Shown here: piece by piece, positions 34,945-45,502 of the stretch
How positions within the stretch are numbered: the stretch's first letter is position 1
Layout of the letters: each line of letters opens with the position of its first letter
Origin: Gammaproteobacteria bacterium
GTDB taxonomy: Bacteria > Pseudomonadota > Gammaproteobacteria > HK1
Direction of reading: 5' to 3'
Length of the DNA stretch: 64,000 bases
NCBI GenBank assembly: GCA_022824305.1
Contig: JAJEAD010000054.1
Span: forward strand, 171,482 to 235,481
Notes under the pieces: generated by a model
What the model was told of the DNA's origin: nothing
What the model saw: the letters and a program-made list of their open reading frames with translations, nothing else
The model's database searches: none
Translations under genes and position numbers: made by a program

Positions 34945-36393
34945 TCATGCCGCGGACTCGATGAGCTCGGAGTAGACCCCGGCGTAGGCCTCGGCCGAAG
35001 CCTCCCAACCCACCGGATGGCGCATGGCGCGGCGCACCATGCCCGACCAGAGCGTCTCGTCGGCGAAGGCGTCGCAGGCCCGGTCGAGGGCGTCGGCGAG
35101 CGGCGCGGCGGCAACCGGGGAGAACTGGAAGCCCGTGGCCACCCCGGCCCGAAGCGCGGCCTCGTTGGCGTCGATAACGGTGTCCGCCAGGCCGCCGGTG
35201 CGGGCGACCACCGGCAGGGTGCCGTAGCGCAGGCCGAAGAGCTGAGTGAGGCCGCAGGGCTCGAAGCGGGACGGGACCACGATGGCGTCGGCGCCGGCCT
35301 GCATCAGGTGCGACAGGGACTCGTCCCAGCCGATCACCACCCCGACCCGCCCGGGATGGTCGTCCGCCGCCGCCCGGAACGCGCTTTCCAGGTCCGGGTC
35401 GCCCGAGCCGAGCAGCGCCAGGCTCGCGCCCCGCGCCAGCAGACGGGGCAGCACCTCGAGCAGCAGGTCGAGACCCTTCTGCCGGGTGAGCCGGCTCACG
35501 ACGCAGAACAGGGGGCCTTCGCGAGCGGGATGGAGTGCGAGCCGCCGGGCCAGGGCCACGCGGTTTCCCGCCTTGCCGGCCGGGTTCGCGGCGGAGTAGC
35601 GCGACGCGATGTGGGGGTCGCTCTCCGGGTTCCAGGCCTCCACATCGATGCCGTTGAGAATCCCGGACAGCGCGCCGCGCCGCGAATCGATGACCCCGTG
35701 GAGCCCCATGCCGAACTCCGGGCTCATCAGCTCGCGGGCGTAGGTCGGGCTGACCGTCGAGATGCGGTCCGCGTAGACCAGGCCGGCCTTGAGGAAACCG
35801 AGCTGACCGAAGAACTCGAAGCCGTCGGGGTGGAATCCGGCCTCCGGCAGCCCCAGGGATGTCATCGCTCCCCGCGGAAAGAGACCCTGAAAGGCGATGT
35901 TGTGGATCGTCAGCAGGCTGGGCGGAGCGGGCCGGCGGCGGCCGAGCTTCAGCCAGAGCGCGGCGAGGCCCGCCTGCCAGTCGTGCAGGTGCACCAGATC
36001 CGGCTGCCAACCGCCGAGGCCATCGACGGCAATTCGCGCGGCAAGGCGGCACAGGGCACCGAAGCGCAGGTGGTTGTCGGGCCAGTCCCGGCCGTCGGGG
36101 CCGAGATAGGGATTGCCGGACCGGTCGAAGAGCCGGGGGGAGTCCAGCACCATGACGTCGATGCCGGCCGCCCGTCCCGTGACCAGTCGCGCCTTGCCGC
36201 CGGGCAGGCGGGCGAGCGCGTGGACCTCGGCGTCCTCCGGAAGGGCCGCCATCATGGACGGATAGCCCGGCACGAGCACGCGTACCCCGACGCCGAGCGG
36301 GGCGAGGGCGCCGGGCAGGGCACCGACCACGTCGGCGAGGCCGCCCGTCTTCATGAAGGGCACGCACTCGGAGGCGACCGACAGCACCTTCAT
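34945..36393 (-). CDS. glgA: glycogen synthase GlgA (ADP-glucose dependent)
   Basis: GT5 enzyme that transfers glucose from ADP-glucose to glycogen; 482 residues, the usual length. The ADP-glucose-binding N-terminal motif KTGGLADVVGALPGAL lies at residues 15-30. WQPDLVHLHDWQAGLA lies near residue 130, and the C-terminal catalytic block PSRFEPCGLTQLFGLRYGT near residue 375. It starts 37 bases after glgC, and a 190-base gap separates it from glgX. Confidence 0.96.
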   Translation of the reverse strand: MKVLSVASECVPFMKTGGLADVVGALPGALAPLGVGVRVLVPGYPSMMAALPEDAEVHALARLPGGKARLVTGRAAGIDVMVLDSPRLFDRSGNPYLGPDGRDWPDNHLRFGALCRLAARIAVDGLGGWQPDLVHLHDWQAGLAALWLKLGRRRPAPPSLLTIHNIAFQGLFPRGAMTSLGLPEAGFHPDGFEFFGQLGFLKAGLVYADRISTVSPTYARELMSPEFGMGLHGVIDSRRGALSGILNGIDVEAWNPESDPHIASRYSAANPAGKAGNRVALARRLALHPAREGPLFCVVSRLTRQKGLDLLLEVLPRLLARGASLALLGSGDPDLESAFRAAADDHPGRVGVVIGWDESLSHLMQAGADAIVVPSRFEPCGLTQLFGLRYGTLPVVARTGGLADTVIDANEAALRAGVATGFQFSPVAAAPLADALDRACDAFADETLWSGMVRRAMRHPVGWEASAEAYAGVYSELIESAA

Positions 36394-36430
36394 GCGAAGC
36401 GCAGCCCCGTGACCCCTCTCACCCGGGCGC

Positions 36431-37699
36431 TCAGTTGTCCAGCGTGTCGATCATCGCCTGGGTAATCAGCGTGGTGCCCCCCGCGGTGACCCGGAAGCGC
36501 CTCGCGTCTTCCTCCGGGTCTTCGCCCGCCACCAGGCCTTCGGGAACCTTCACGCCCCGGTCCAGGACCACCCGGGTCAGGCGCGCGTTGCGGTTGATGA
36601 CGCAGTAGGGCAGGGCGACCACGCCCTCGAGGTGGCTGTAGGAGCGGCAATGGACGCCGGTGAAGAGCAGGCTTTGCAGGACGTTGGAACCCGAGATGAT
36701 GCAGCCGCCGGAAACCATGGAAGAAACGGCGGAGCCGCGCCGGTCTTCTTCATCGTGAATGAACTTGGCCGGCGGCGTCACCTCGCCGTAGGTCCAGATG
36801 GGCCAGTCGCGGGAGTAGATGTCGAGCTCCGGCTCGAACTCGGTCAGGTCGATGTTGGCACGCCAGAAGGAATCGACGGTCCCGACGTCGCGCCAGTAGG
36901 GGCGCGGCTCGGAACCGGTCATGACGCAGGAGTCCGAGAATCGGTGGGCCACCGCCTTGCCGTTCTCCACCAGGTAGGGAATGAGGTCCCTGCCGAAGTC
37001 GTGCTCCGATTCCGAGTCCGCCGCGTCCCTGCGAAGCTGCTCGATCAGGAAGGCGGTCCCGAAGACGTAGATGCCCATGGAGGCCAGGGCACGCTCGGGG
37101 TCGCCCGGGATGCCGGGCGGGTCCGCCGGCTTCTCGACGAAGCGGATGATGCGGCCCGCCTCGTCCACGTGCATCACGCCGAAGCCGGAGGCCTCCATGC
37201 GCGGCACCTCGACGCAGCCGACGGTCACGTCGGCGCCCGACTCGACGTGCTGGGCCAGCATGACGCCGTAGTCCATCTTGTAGATGTGGTCCCCGGCGAG
37301 AACGACTATGTAGCGCACCCCGTAGCTCTCGATGATGTCGATGTTCTGGGTGACGGCATCGGCGGTGCCGAGATACCACTGCCTCTCGTCGACCCGCTGG
37401 GAGGCGGGCAGCACGTCGAGCATCTCGTTGCGTTCGGCCTGAAAGAAGCTCCAGCCACGCTGCAGGTGGCGGATCAGGCTGTGGGCCTTGTACTGGGTCG
37501 CCACACCGATGCGGCGAATGCCGGAGTTGACCGCATTGGACAGAACGAAGTCGATGATGCGGCTCTTGCCGCCAAAATAGACCGCCGGTTTCGCCCGCGC
37601 GTCCGTCAGCTCCTCCAGGCGCCTGCCCCGCCCACCGGCGAGGACGAAAGCCATCGACTGGCGGGTCAGCGAGCCCGTTCCCCCTGAGATCACGTTCAT
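36431..37699 (-). CDS. glgC: glucose-1-phosphate adenylyltransferase GlgC
   Basis: Makes ADP-glucose from ATP and glucose-1-phosphate, the committed step of glycogen synthesis; 422 residues. The N-terminal nucleotidyltransferase loop is [21 protein letters not shown] near residues 17-37, followed by [19 protein letters not shown]. The ADP-glucose site is in [14 protein letters not shown] and GDHIYKMDY, with a left-handed beta-helix C-terminus. It is the first gene of the leftward glg operon. Its promoter must lie in 37700-37985, shared with the divergent sugar-importer operon. Confidence 0.96.
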   Translation of the reverse strand: MNVISGGTGSLTRQSMAFVLAGGRGRRLEELTDARAKPAVYFGGKSRIIDFVLSNAVNSGIRRIGVATQYKAHSLIRHLQRGWSFFQAERNEMLDVLPASQRVDERQWYLGTADAVTQNIDIIESYGVRYIVVLAGDHIYKMDYGVMLAQHVESGADVTVGCVEVPRMEASGFGVMHVDEAGRIIRFVEKPADPPGIPGDPERALASMGIYVFGTAFLIEQLRRDAADSESEHDFGRDLIPYLVENGKAVAHRFSDSCVMTGSEPRPYWRDVGTVDSFWRANIDLTEFEPELDIYSRDWPIWTYGEVTPPAKFIHDEEDRRGSAVSSMVSGGCIISGSNVLQSLLFTGVHCRSYSHLEGVVALPYCVINRNARLTRVVLDRGVKVPEGLVAGEDPEEDARRFRVTAGGTTLITQAMIDTLDN

Positions 37700-37795
37700 T
37701 CATCCCTCCCCCGCTCCCGGACCGAGCCGGTGCCCGTTCGCGGCCCGTCGAGACGCAATCATCGCCAATCCCGGGTCACCTGCCAATTAAAAAAC

Positions 37796-37817
37796 CAATA
37801 TCATTTACATATTGACA
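37796..37817. promoter_or_regulatory. putative ROK-regulator operator in the glgC/frcB divergent region
   Basis: An inverted repeat CAATAT (37796-37801), seven bases, ATATTG (37809-37814) overlaps the 15-base word ATTTACATATTGACA (37803-37817). The exact reverse complement of that word occurs at 42428-42442, just upstream of the ROK regulator gene. Two AT-rich copies in a GC-rich genome, at the operon promoter and the regulator promoter, suggest a common binding site. Confidence 0.6.
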
Positions 37818-37841
37818 AGTGAGTACCAGTGAGGCTAGATG
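37812..37841 (+). promoter_or_regulatory. candidate promoter of the frcBCA-type operon
   Basis: A consensus -35 TTGACA at 37812-37817 overlaps the right arm of the putative operator. The best -10 at a 17-18 base spacing is CTAGAT/TAGATG (37835-37841), which is weak. The leader to the ATG at 37986 would be about 140 bases. Binding at the operator would cover the -35 box, so repression by the ROK protein is plausible. Confidence 0.45.
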
Positions 37842-37985
37842 GAAGCGCACGGAGCCCCTCCCGCCAGACCGATTCCCACCACCCGGACCCCGGCCTGGCG
37901 ACAGGTGCGAGCCAATTGGCGGGGCTCGGGAAAGTCCACCAGACCAGGGCCTTGGTACCCGATTTGCCCCCGGAGAAACACAGCC

Positions 37986-39011
37986 ATGAACCCAAGAACT
38001 TTCAAGACTCTGACGGCCGCCGGTATTGTCGCAGTGATCGGACTCGGCGCACCGGTCCAGGCCGACGACGTCATTCTCGGCCTGATCACCAAGACCAACA
38101 CCAACCCCTTCTTCGTGAAGATGCGCGAGGGCGCCCAGGCCAAGGCCGACGAGCTGGGCGTTGAGCTGCGAACCTTCGCCGGCAAGTACGACGGCGACAA
38201 CGAATCGCAGATCGAGGCCATCGAGAGCCTGGTGGCGGCGGGCGCCAAGGGCATCCTGATCACCCCCTCCGACCCGGTCGGTCTTGCCGACACCGTGCGG
38301 CGGGCCCGCGAGGCCGGGCTTCTCGTCATCGCCCTGGATACGCCCTTCGATCCCCCGGAATCCGCCGACGCCACCTTCGCCACGGACAACTTCCGGGCCG
38401 GCGAGCTGATCGGGCAGTGGGCGGCGGCCAAGATGGGCGACACGAGCAAGGCCAAGATCGCCACCCTGGATCTCTCCGAAGCGCAGATCACCGTCGACGT
38501 GCTGCGCAACCAGGGCTTCCTGCAGGGTTTCGGCGTGGACGTGAAGGACATCAACAGAATGTACGACGAGGACGATCCGCGCATCGTCGGTGGCGACTCT
38601 ACTCTGGGCTCGGAGGAAGGCGGCCGCACCGCCATCGAGAACCTGATGCAGAGAGACCCCGGCATCAACGTGATCCACACCATCAACGAGCCGGCGGCAG
38701 CCGGCGCCTACGAAGGTCTCAAGTCATTCGGCATGGCTGACAAGGTGCTGATCGTTTCCGTTGACGGCGGCTGCCCCGGCGTGCAGAACGTCAAGGAGGG
38801 CGTCATCGGAGCCACCTCCATGCAGTTCCCGCTGCGCATGGCCACGCTGGGAGTCGAAGCGGTGGTCGAGTTCGCCAAGTCCGGAATGAAGCCGGAGAAC
38901 ACCGAAGGCCTCAATTTCCTGGACACCGGCGTCGAGCTGGTGACCGACGAGCCGGTCGAAGGCATTCCCTCGATCACTTCGGACGAAGGATTGACCAAGT
39001 GCTGGGGTTGA
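37986..39011 (+). CDS. frcB: sugar ABC transporter solute-binding protein, FrcB-like
   Basis: A 341-residue periplasmic type I binding protein. The start at 37986 gives a signal peptide ([20 protein letters not shown], cleavage after VQA). The mature protein begins [20 protein letters not shown], followed by [19 protein letters not shown] and a [16 protein letters not shown] block, as in fructose/ribose-type binding proteins (FrcB of Sinorhizobium). It heads an operon with permease, ATPase, PfkB kinase and ROK regulator, the frcBCAK arrangement, so fructose or a similar sugar is the likely ligand. Specificity is inferred from context. Confidence 0.85.
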   Translation: MNPRTFKTLTAAGIVAVIGLGAPVQADDVILGLITKTNTNPFFVKMREGAQAKADELGVELRTFAGKYDGDNESQIEAIESLVAAGAKGILITPSDPVGLADTVRRAREAGLLVIALDTPFDPPESADATFATDNFRAGELIGQWAAAKMGDTSKAKIATLDLSEAQITVDVLRNQGFLQGFGVDVKDINRMYDEDDPRIVGGDSTLGSEEGGRTAIENLMQRDPGINVIHTINEPAAAGAYEGLKSFGMADKVLIVSVDGGCPGVQNVKEGVIGATSMQFPLRMATLGVEAVVEFAKSGMKPENTEGLNFLDTGVELVTDEPVEGIPSITSDEGLTKCWG

Positions 39012-39026
39012 CGCATCCCTCATGAC

Positions 39027-39055
39027 CCGGCGCCTCGCGGCAGCAGGGGCGCCGG
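39027..39055 (+). promoter_or_regulatory. hairpin between frcB and frcC
   Basis: CCGGCGCC (39027-39034) pairs with GGCGCCGG (39048-39055), 15 bases after the frcB stop. No T run follows. It resembles the stabilising or attenuating hairpins after the other binding-protein genes in this window. Confidence 0.5.
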
Positions 39056-39137
39056 AGCCCGGATCCCGCGGGGAAGGCCCCGTCATGAACGGCATAGGGC
39101 CTCCGCCGGAAACCAGTTGAGCATAGAGGATTCCGCC

Positions 39138-40361
39138 ATGGCCAAAGACCAGCCACCAACGCAGCGCGGGCCGCAGGAGTTCGAGCAGGTCCTCGAGGAG
39201 AGCGCGTCTGAGGTCGCCTCCTTCGAAGTCCACGACTCCTCTCCCCTGGCCAGGTTCCACCACTTCCTGCATGCGAATCCGACCGCCGCGCCGGTGGTGG
39301 TCCTGGTGGTGAGCTGCCTGGTCTTCGGATTGGTCGCCGACAACTTCTTCTCGGCGTTCAACCTCTCGCTGATCATTCAGCAGGTCACCATCATCGGAAT
39401 CCTGGGTGCGGCCCAGACCCTGGTCATCCTGACCGCCGGCATCGATCTCAGCGTCGCGGCGATCATGGTGCTGAGCTACATGGTCATGGCGCGCCTGGCG
39501 GTGCAGGGCGACGTCCCCACCCTGCTCGCGATCGTGATCGGACTGGCGGTCGGGCTTGCCTGCGGACTCTTCAACGGCAGCCTCGTCACCCGTACCCGCC
39601 TGGTGCCGGTGGCGGTGGCGGTGCTCACCTGGGTCCTCCTGTACAGCTTCGGGATGCCGATTCTCTACATCGTGCCCCTGGGCATGATTGCGGGGGTCGC
39701 GGTCGGCTGGTTCAGCTTCGGGCCGGCGCTCGAGGTGCGACTGCCGCCCTTCATCGTCACCCTCGGGGCCTGGTCGATCTTCTTCGCGCTGAATCTCTGG
39801 TACTCGCAATCGGAGACCATCCGCAGCCAGGACATCGATGCCACGGCCCCGCTGCTCAAGCTCTTCGGCGTGCGCGTGGAGATCCTCGGGGCGCAGTTCA
39901 CGCTCGGCTCCTTCCTGATGATCGGCATCTTCATCGTGCTCTGGTACGCCTTGAACTGGACCGCATGGGGGCGTGCGGTCTATGCCGTGGGCGACGACAA
40001 GGACGCGGCCGAGCTCTCCGGCATCCGCACCGACCGCGTGCTGTTGTCGGTCTACGGAGCGGCCGGGCTGATCTGCGCCATCGGGGGCTGGGCGGCCATC
40101 GGCCGGGTCGGCTCCGCCTCGCCGCAGTCCTTCTACGAAGGAAACCTGGACGCGATCACCGCGGTGGTGATCGGCGGGACCTCGCTCTTCGGCGGACGGG
40201 GGGCGGTATTCGGCACTCTCTTCGGGGCCCTGATCGTCGGAGTGTTCCGCTCGGGACTGAAGCTCGGGGGCGTCGACGTTCTCTGGCAGACCTTTGCGGT
40301 GGGTCTGCTGATCATCGTTGCGGTCGCCATGGACCAGTGGATTCGGAGGGTAAGCGCATGA
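39138..40361 (+). CDS. frcC: sugar ABC transporter permease, FrcC-like, with a probable internal insertion
   Basis: Channel subunit of the CUT2-type importer, 407 residues from ATG 39138 (AGAGGATT upstream; a TTG at 39117 is an alternative). Family blocks: LVILTAGIDLSVAAIMVLS near residue 95, LPPFIVTLGAWSIFFALNLWYS near residue 200, AVYAVGDDKDAAELSGI near residue 285 and AVVIGGTSLFGGRGAVFGTLFGAL near residue 345. In FrcC proteins NG-x-LVTR-x-(R/K)L runs directly into PPFIVTLG. Here about 45 extra hydrophobic residues (codons around 39600-39735) separate the two. Its stop overlaps the ATPase start (ATGA at 40358). Confidence 0.85.
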   Translation: MAKDQPPTQRGPQEFEQVLEESASEVASFEVHDSSPLARFHHFLHANPTAAPVVVLVVSCLVFGLVADNFFSAFNLSLIIQQVTIIGILGAAQTLVILTAGIDLSVAAIMVLSYMVMARLAVQGDVPTLLAIVIGLAVGLACGLFNGSLVTRTRLVPVAVAVLTWVLLYSFGMPILYIVPLGMIAGVAVGWFSFGPALEVRLPPFIVTLGAWSIFFALNLWYSQSETIRSQDIDATAPLLKLFGVRVEILGAQFTLGSFLMIGIFIVLWYALNWTAWGRAVYAVGDDKDAAELSGIRTDRVLLSVYGAAGLICAIGGWAAIGRVGSASPQSFYEGNLDAITAVVIGGTSLFGGRGAVFGTLFGALIVGVFRSGLKLGGVDVLWQTFAVGLLIIVAVAMDQWIRRVSA

Positions 40362-41158
40362 GCCTCAAGCCCGTCATGACCGGCCGGGGACTGACCAAGC
40401 GCTACGGCCGGGTCACCGCGATGGACCGGGCCGATTTCGAGCTCTATCCCGGCGAGATTCTCGCAATCATCGGCGACAACGGCGCCGGCAAGTCGACCCT
40501 GGTGAAGGCGCTCTGCGGCGCGGTCCAGATCGACGAGGGGGAAATCCGCCTCGACGGCGAGCCGATTCACTTCAGCTCCCCCATGGACGCCCGGGATGCG
40601 GGGATCGAGACGGTCTACCAGAACCTCGCCCTCTCGCCGGCGCTCTCGATCGCCGACAACATGTTCCTCGGCCGGGAGCTCTATAAGGAAGGCGTGGCCG
40701 GCTCGGTCTTCAGGATGCTCGACAAGAAGCGGATGCGCGACTTCGCGCGGGAGAAGCTGACCGAGCTCGGCCTGATGACCGTGCAGTCAATCACCCAGGC
40801 GGTGGAGACGCTCTCCGGCGGCCAGCGGCAGGGGGTGGCGGTGGCCCGGGCGGCCGCATTCGCCACCAGGTTCGTCATCATGGACGAGCCGACCGCGGCC
40901 CTGGGGGTGAAGGAGAGCCGGCGCGTTCTGGAGCTGATCCTGGACGTCAAGGCCCGGGGCATGCCCATCGTGCTGATTTCCCACAACATGCCCCACGTCT
41001 TCGAGGTGGCGGACCGGATTCACATCCACCGGCTGAGCCGTCGCCACGCAGTGATCCGCCCGCAGGACTTTTCCATGTCCGACGCGGTCGCCATCATGAC
41101 CGGCGCGAAGGAAGCGCCGGCGGAGATTGCCCTGCCCGAGGGTGCCGTGTTGCACTGA
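40358..41158 (+). CDS. frcA: sugar ABC transporter ATPase, FrcA-like
   Basis: A 266-residue single-domain ATPase: Walker A GDNGAGKS at residues 39-46, VYQNLALSPALSIADNMFLG near residue 88, signature LSGGQRQGVAVARA near residue 149 and Walker B FVIMDEPTAALGV near residue 170. Unlike RbsA/XylG it has one ATPase domain, as in FrcA of Sinorhizobium, so two copies would pair. It is translationally coupled to frcC by the ATGA overlap. Confidence 0.9.
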   Translation: MSLKPVMTGRGLTKRYGRVTAMDRADFELYPGEILAIIGDNGAGKSTLVKALCGAVQIDEGEIRLDGEPIHFSSPMDARDAGIETVYQNLALSPALSIADNMFLGRELYKEGVAGSVFRMLDKKRMRDFAREKLTELGLMTVQSITQAVETLSGGQRQGVAVARAAAFATRFVIMDEPTAALGVKESRRVLELILDVKARGMPIVLISHNMPHVFEVADRIHIHRLSRRHAVIRPQDFSMSDAVAIMTGAKEAPAEIALPEGAVLH

Positions 41159-41286
41159 CCTCCCGGAGGCGGCTCGTCCAGGAAGAGCCGCCGGCCTCGA
41201 GGAGCGCGTCCGGTGATGAACGTGTCGCGCCCCTCGTTCTCGATTGCCGAGGCTTGGATGGATGGCCATGAGCGACGTTGAGTGAC

Positions 41287-42219
41287 ATGTTTCTGAGCTG
41301 CGGCGAAGCGCTCTACGATCTCTTTCCCTCGGCCGAAACCGACACCGGCTTCACCTTTGATGCGCGCATCGGCGGCTCGCCCCTCAACGTCGCCATCGGT
41401 CTCGCCCGTCTCGGGCGTCGCGTTGCGTTCTTCACGGGACGGTCCAGCGATCCCCTGGGTCGCCGGCTGGAACGGACGCTGAAGGAAGAGGGAGTGGATA
41501 CGGCCTGGCTCGTCGGCAAGCAGAACCGGACGACCCTGGCGCTCGTCAGCCTGAAGACCGGAGGCGTCCCGCATTACACCTTTTACGGCCACGACGCGGC
41601 CGACTCGTCGGTCGGCGAAGCGGACTTGCCCGATCTGCCCCCAACGGTGGCAGCCGTGAACTTCGGCTCCTACTCCCTGGTGGTCGAGCCGACCGGATCC
41701 TCGTTGCTCCAGCTCGCACGGCGCCACCATGACTCGAAGCTGATCTCCCTGGATCCCAACCCGCGCCTGAACGTCGAGCCGGACGTGCGTCGATGGCGCC
41801 GCCGAGTCGATGCCTTCTCGGAGCTCGCGGACCTCATCAAGGTCAGCGACGAGGATCTGGAGATCCTGCTCCCCGGCGAAGAAGTCGAGAGCGCGCTGAG
41901 CCGATGGAACTCCCGCGGCGTGCCTCTGATCGTGGTGACCCGGGGTGGAGACGGCGCGCTGGTCTCGCTTCGCGGCGAGTTGTTCGAAGCCTCCGGCCAC
42001 ACGGCGGAGGTGGTCGATACGGTGGGGGCCGGCGACAGCTTCCAGGCGGGGTTGCTCTGCGGCCTGGATGAGCTCGACAAGGCGACGAAAGCCGGGCTCG
42101 GCGAGGTCTCGCTGGACGAGTGTCGTCGAATCGTCGACTTCGCCATGTCGGCGGCGGTGATGACCTGCACGCGGCGAGGCGCCGATCTGCCCCGCCGCTC
42201 CGAGCTGCCAGCCCTCTAG
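41287..42219 (+). CDS. frcK: PfkB-family sugar kinase (fructokinase-like)
   Basis: A 310-residue ribokinase-fold kinase expected to phosphorylate the sugar brought in by the adjacent importer. The N-terminal GG motif region is present (IGGSPLNVAIGLARLG, near residues 28-43), and the C-terminal PfkB signature DTVGAGDSFQAGLL near residue 240 contains the catalytic aspartate. ATG 41287 gives the natural N-terminus MFLSCGEALYDLFP; a TTG three codons upstream is possible. Position after frcBCA matches frcK of rhizobia. The fructokinase assignment is by context. Confidence 0.85.
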   Translation: MFLSCGEALYDLFPSAETDTGFTFDARIGGSPLNVAIGLARLGRRVAFFTGRSSDPLGRRLERTLKEEGVDTAWLVGKQNRTTLALVSLKTGGVPHYTFYGHDAADSSVGEADLPDLPPTVAAVNFGSYSLVVEPTGSSLLQLARRHHDSKLISLDPNPRLNVEPDVRRWRRRVDAFSELADLIKVSDEDLEILLPGEEVESALSRWNSRGVPLIVVTRGGDGALVSLRGELFEASGHTAEVVDTVGAGDSFQAGLLCGLDELDKATKAGLGEVSLDECRRIVDFAMSAAVMTCTRRGADLPRRSELPAL

Positions 42220-42427
42220 GAGACAGGGGCGCGCCGGGCACGGACGCGACTCGTCGGCGTTCCTGGAGGCTCCCTTTGGCGTACGCTGCCCGGGACGGCA
42301 AGCGGGCCGCAAGCGAGCACCCTTGTCGCGAGCGGGCGGACGCCACGTCCCATGTCGATGTCCACCGGCCGGCCGTTCGCAGAATCCGCGATGGGTTGCT
42401 TGCACGCAAGACGGATCGAGCCTGCTG

Positions 42428-42442
42428 TGTCAATATGTAAAT
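42428..42442. promoter_or_regulatory. second copy of the putative ROK operator, upstream of the regulator gene
   Basis: TGTCAATATGTAAAT is the exact reverse complement of 37803-37817 and ends 17 bases before the regulator start at 42460. This suggests autoregulation by the ROK protein. The palindromic CAATAT-N7-ATATTG seen at the other site is only half present here. Confidence 0.6.
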
Positions 42443-42459
42443 CACAAGGATATATTTGA

Positions 42460-43767
42460 ATGCGGGTGTGCGTCGGCAGGGCGGCACACCTTCGATGGAA
42501 TGCAGGCGAGATGCGAGGCGGAGATTCGACCGGGCTCAGGGCCTACAACGAGCGCTTGATGATCACCGCGATTCGGCAGGCGGGCGCGCTGTCGAAGGCG
42601 GAAATCGCGCGCACCACCGGGCTCAGCGGTCAGGCGGCGACGGTAATCGTCAATTCCCTGCTCGACGAAGGGTTGCTCGTCAAGCGCGACAAGGTGCGCG
42701 GGCGGGTCGGAAAGCCCTTCACGCCGATTGCGCTCAATCCCGAAGGTGCGTACTCCGTGGGGCTCAAGATCGGGCGTCGCAGTCTCGAGGTTCTCCTGGT
42801 CGACTTCGGCGGCGGCACCGTGGTTTCCCGGACAACCCCCTACTCCGCACCGCTTCCGGATCGGACGATGGCCCTGGCGAAGAGTGCCGTCATGGAGGTC
42901 ATCGAGTCCCTGAAACAGGACCTGCGCACTCGAATCGTCGGACTCGGGGTCGCCATGCCCTGGGTTCTGCATGAATGGTCGGACGTGCTCGGTCTGGACC
43001 GCGAAGCGATCGCGGCGTGGCGCGAGATCGATGTCGCGGCCGAGCTCGAAGCGGCGACCGGCCTGTCGGTTTCTCTGTACAACGACGCCACCGCGGCCTG
43101 TGCCGCGGAGATGATCGCCGGGGATCGAATCGGCCGGCGCAGCGCGCTCTACATCTACCTCGGCACCTTCGTCGGCGGCGGGGTGGTCATCGACGGCCGC
43201 CTCTACCGGGGCGAGCAGCTCAACGCGGGGGCGCTCGGCTCGATGCCGATGGACGGGACGGGAGGGGACGGGCGCCCGCACCAGCTCATTCATCGGGCCT
43301 CGATCATCGACCTGGAACGGGCCCTGAGCGCGGCCGGGTTCGACGTGTCGGAGATGTTCGGCCCTCACGGTACGCCGGATGCCGACGCCGTCTTCGATGC
43401 CTGGTTGGAGCGCGCGGTCGACGCCCTCTCCCGCGCGGTGGTATCGGCGATGAGCGTCGTCGACTTCGAGGTGGTGGTCGTCGACGGGCTTCTCCGTCCC
43501 GACTGGCGCCGCCGCGTGGTCGATGGAGTATCCCGCGCCCATGGCCACTTTGATTGCACCGGCCTTTCGCCGATCGAAATCGCTGAAGGATCAGTGGGAC
43601 CGCAGGCACGTGTCCTCGGCGCCGCCCTGCTGCCTCTCATCGGAAGGTTCTCACCGGATACGGACCTGCTGGTGAAGACGGCAAGGGTTTCCCTGTCGGT
43701 CGACCCTAGACGCGCGGCCGACCTGCGCACGTCCGGAACCTCGCCCGCCGTCAACGAGACGACGTAG
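42460..43767 (+). CDS. ROK-family transcriptional regulator (FrcR-like)
   Basis: A 435-residue regulator: an N-terminal winged helix-turn-helix (near residues 41-72, ALSKAEIARTTGLSGQAATV) and a ROK sugar-kinase-like domain. That domain has an ASKHA phosphate loop (LVDFGGG near residue 112), YNDATAAC near residue 205 and LYIYLGTFVGGGVVIDGRLY near residue 228. The CxCGxxGC zinc motif of ROK kinases is not visible, as in several FrcR-like repressors. ATG 42460 follows a weak AAGGA; ATG 42511 is the alternative and would better match the family N-terminus. It probably represses frcBCAK in the absence of sugar through the sites at 37796-37817 and 42428-42442. Confidence 0.88.
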   Translation: MRVCVGRAAHLRWNAGEMRGGDSTGLRAYNERLMITAIRQAGALSKAEIARTTGLSGQAATVIVNSLLDEGLLVKRDKVRGRVGKPFTPIALNPEGAYSVGLKIGRRSLEVLLVDFGGGTVVSRTTPYSAPLPDRTMALAKSAVMEVIESLKQDLRTRIVGLGVAMPWVLHEWSDVLGLDREAIAAWREIDVAAELEAATGLSVSLYNDATAACAAEMIAGDRIGRRSALYIYLGTFVGGGVVIDGRLYRGEQLNAGALGSMPMDGTGGDGRPHQLIHRASIIDLERALSAAGFDVSEMFGPHGTPDADAVFDAWLERAVDALSRAVVSAMSVVDFEVVVVDGLLRPDWRRRVVDGVSRAHGHFDCTGLSPIEIAEGSVGPQARVLGAALLPLIGRFSPDTDLLVKTARVSLSVDPRRAADLRTSGTSPAVNETT

Positions 43768-43843
43768 CCGCGGAGCGGAGCCGCCGCGAGCCGGACGTTT
43801 TCGGGCTAGGATCAAGCCGGTTCGAAGCTCGGAGAGCAGTGCA

Positions 43844-45496
<1,653 letters not shown>

Positions 45497-45502
45497 ACCA
45501 CC

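Noticed and set aside
42431..42458. CAATAT...ATATTTG as a full palindromic operator before the ROK gene.
   Set aside because: The spacing (15 bases) and arm sequence differ from the 7-base-spaced palindrome upstream of frcB. Only the 15-base shared word is convincing.
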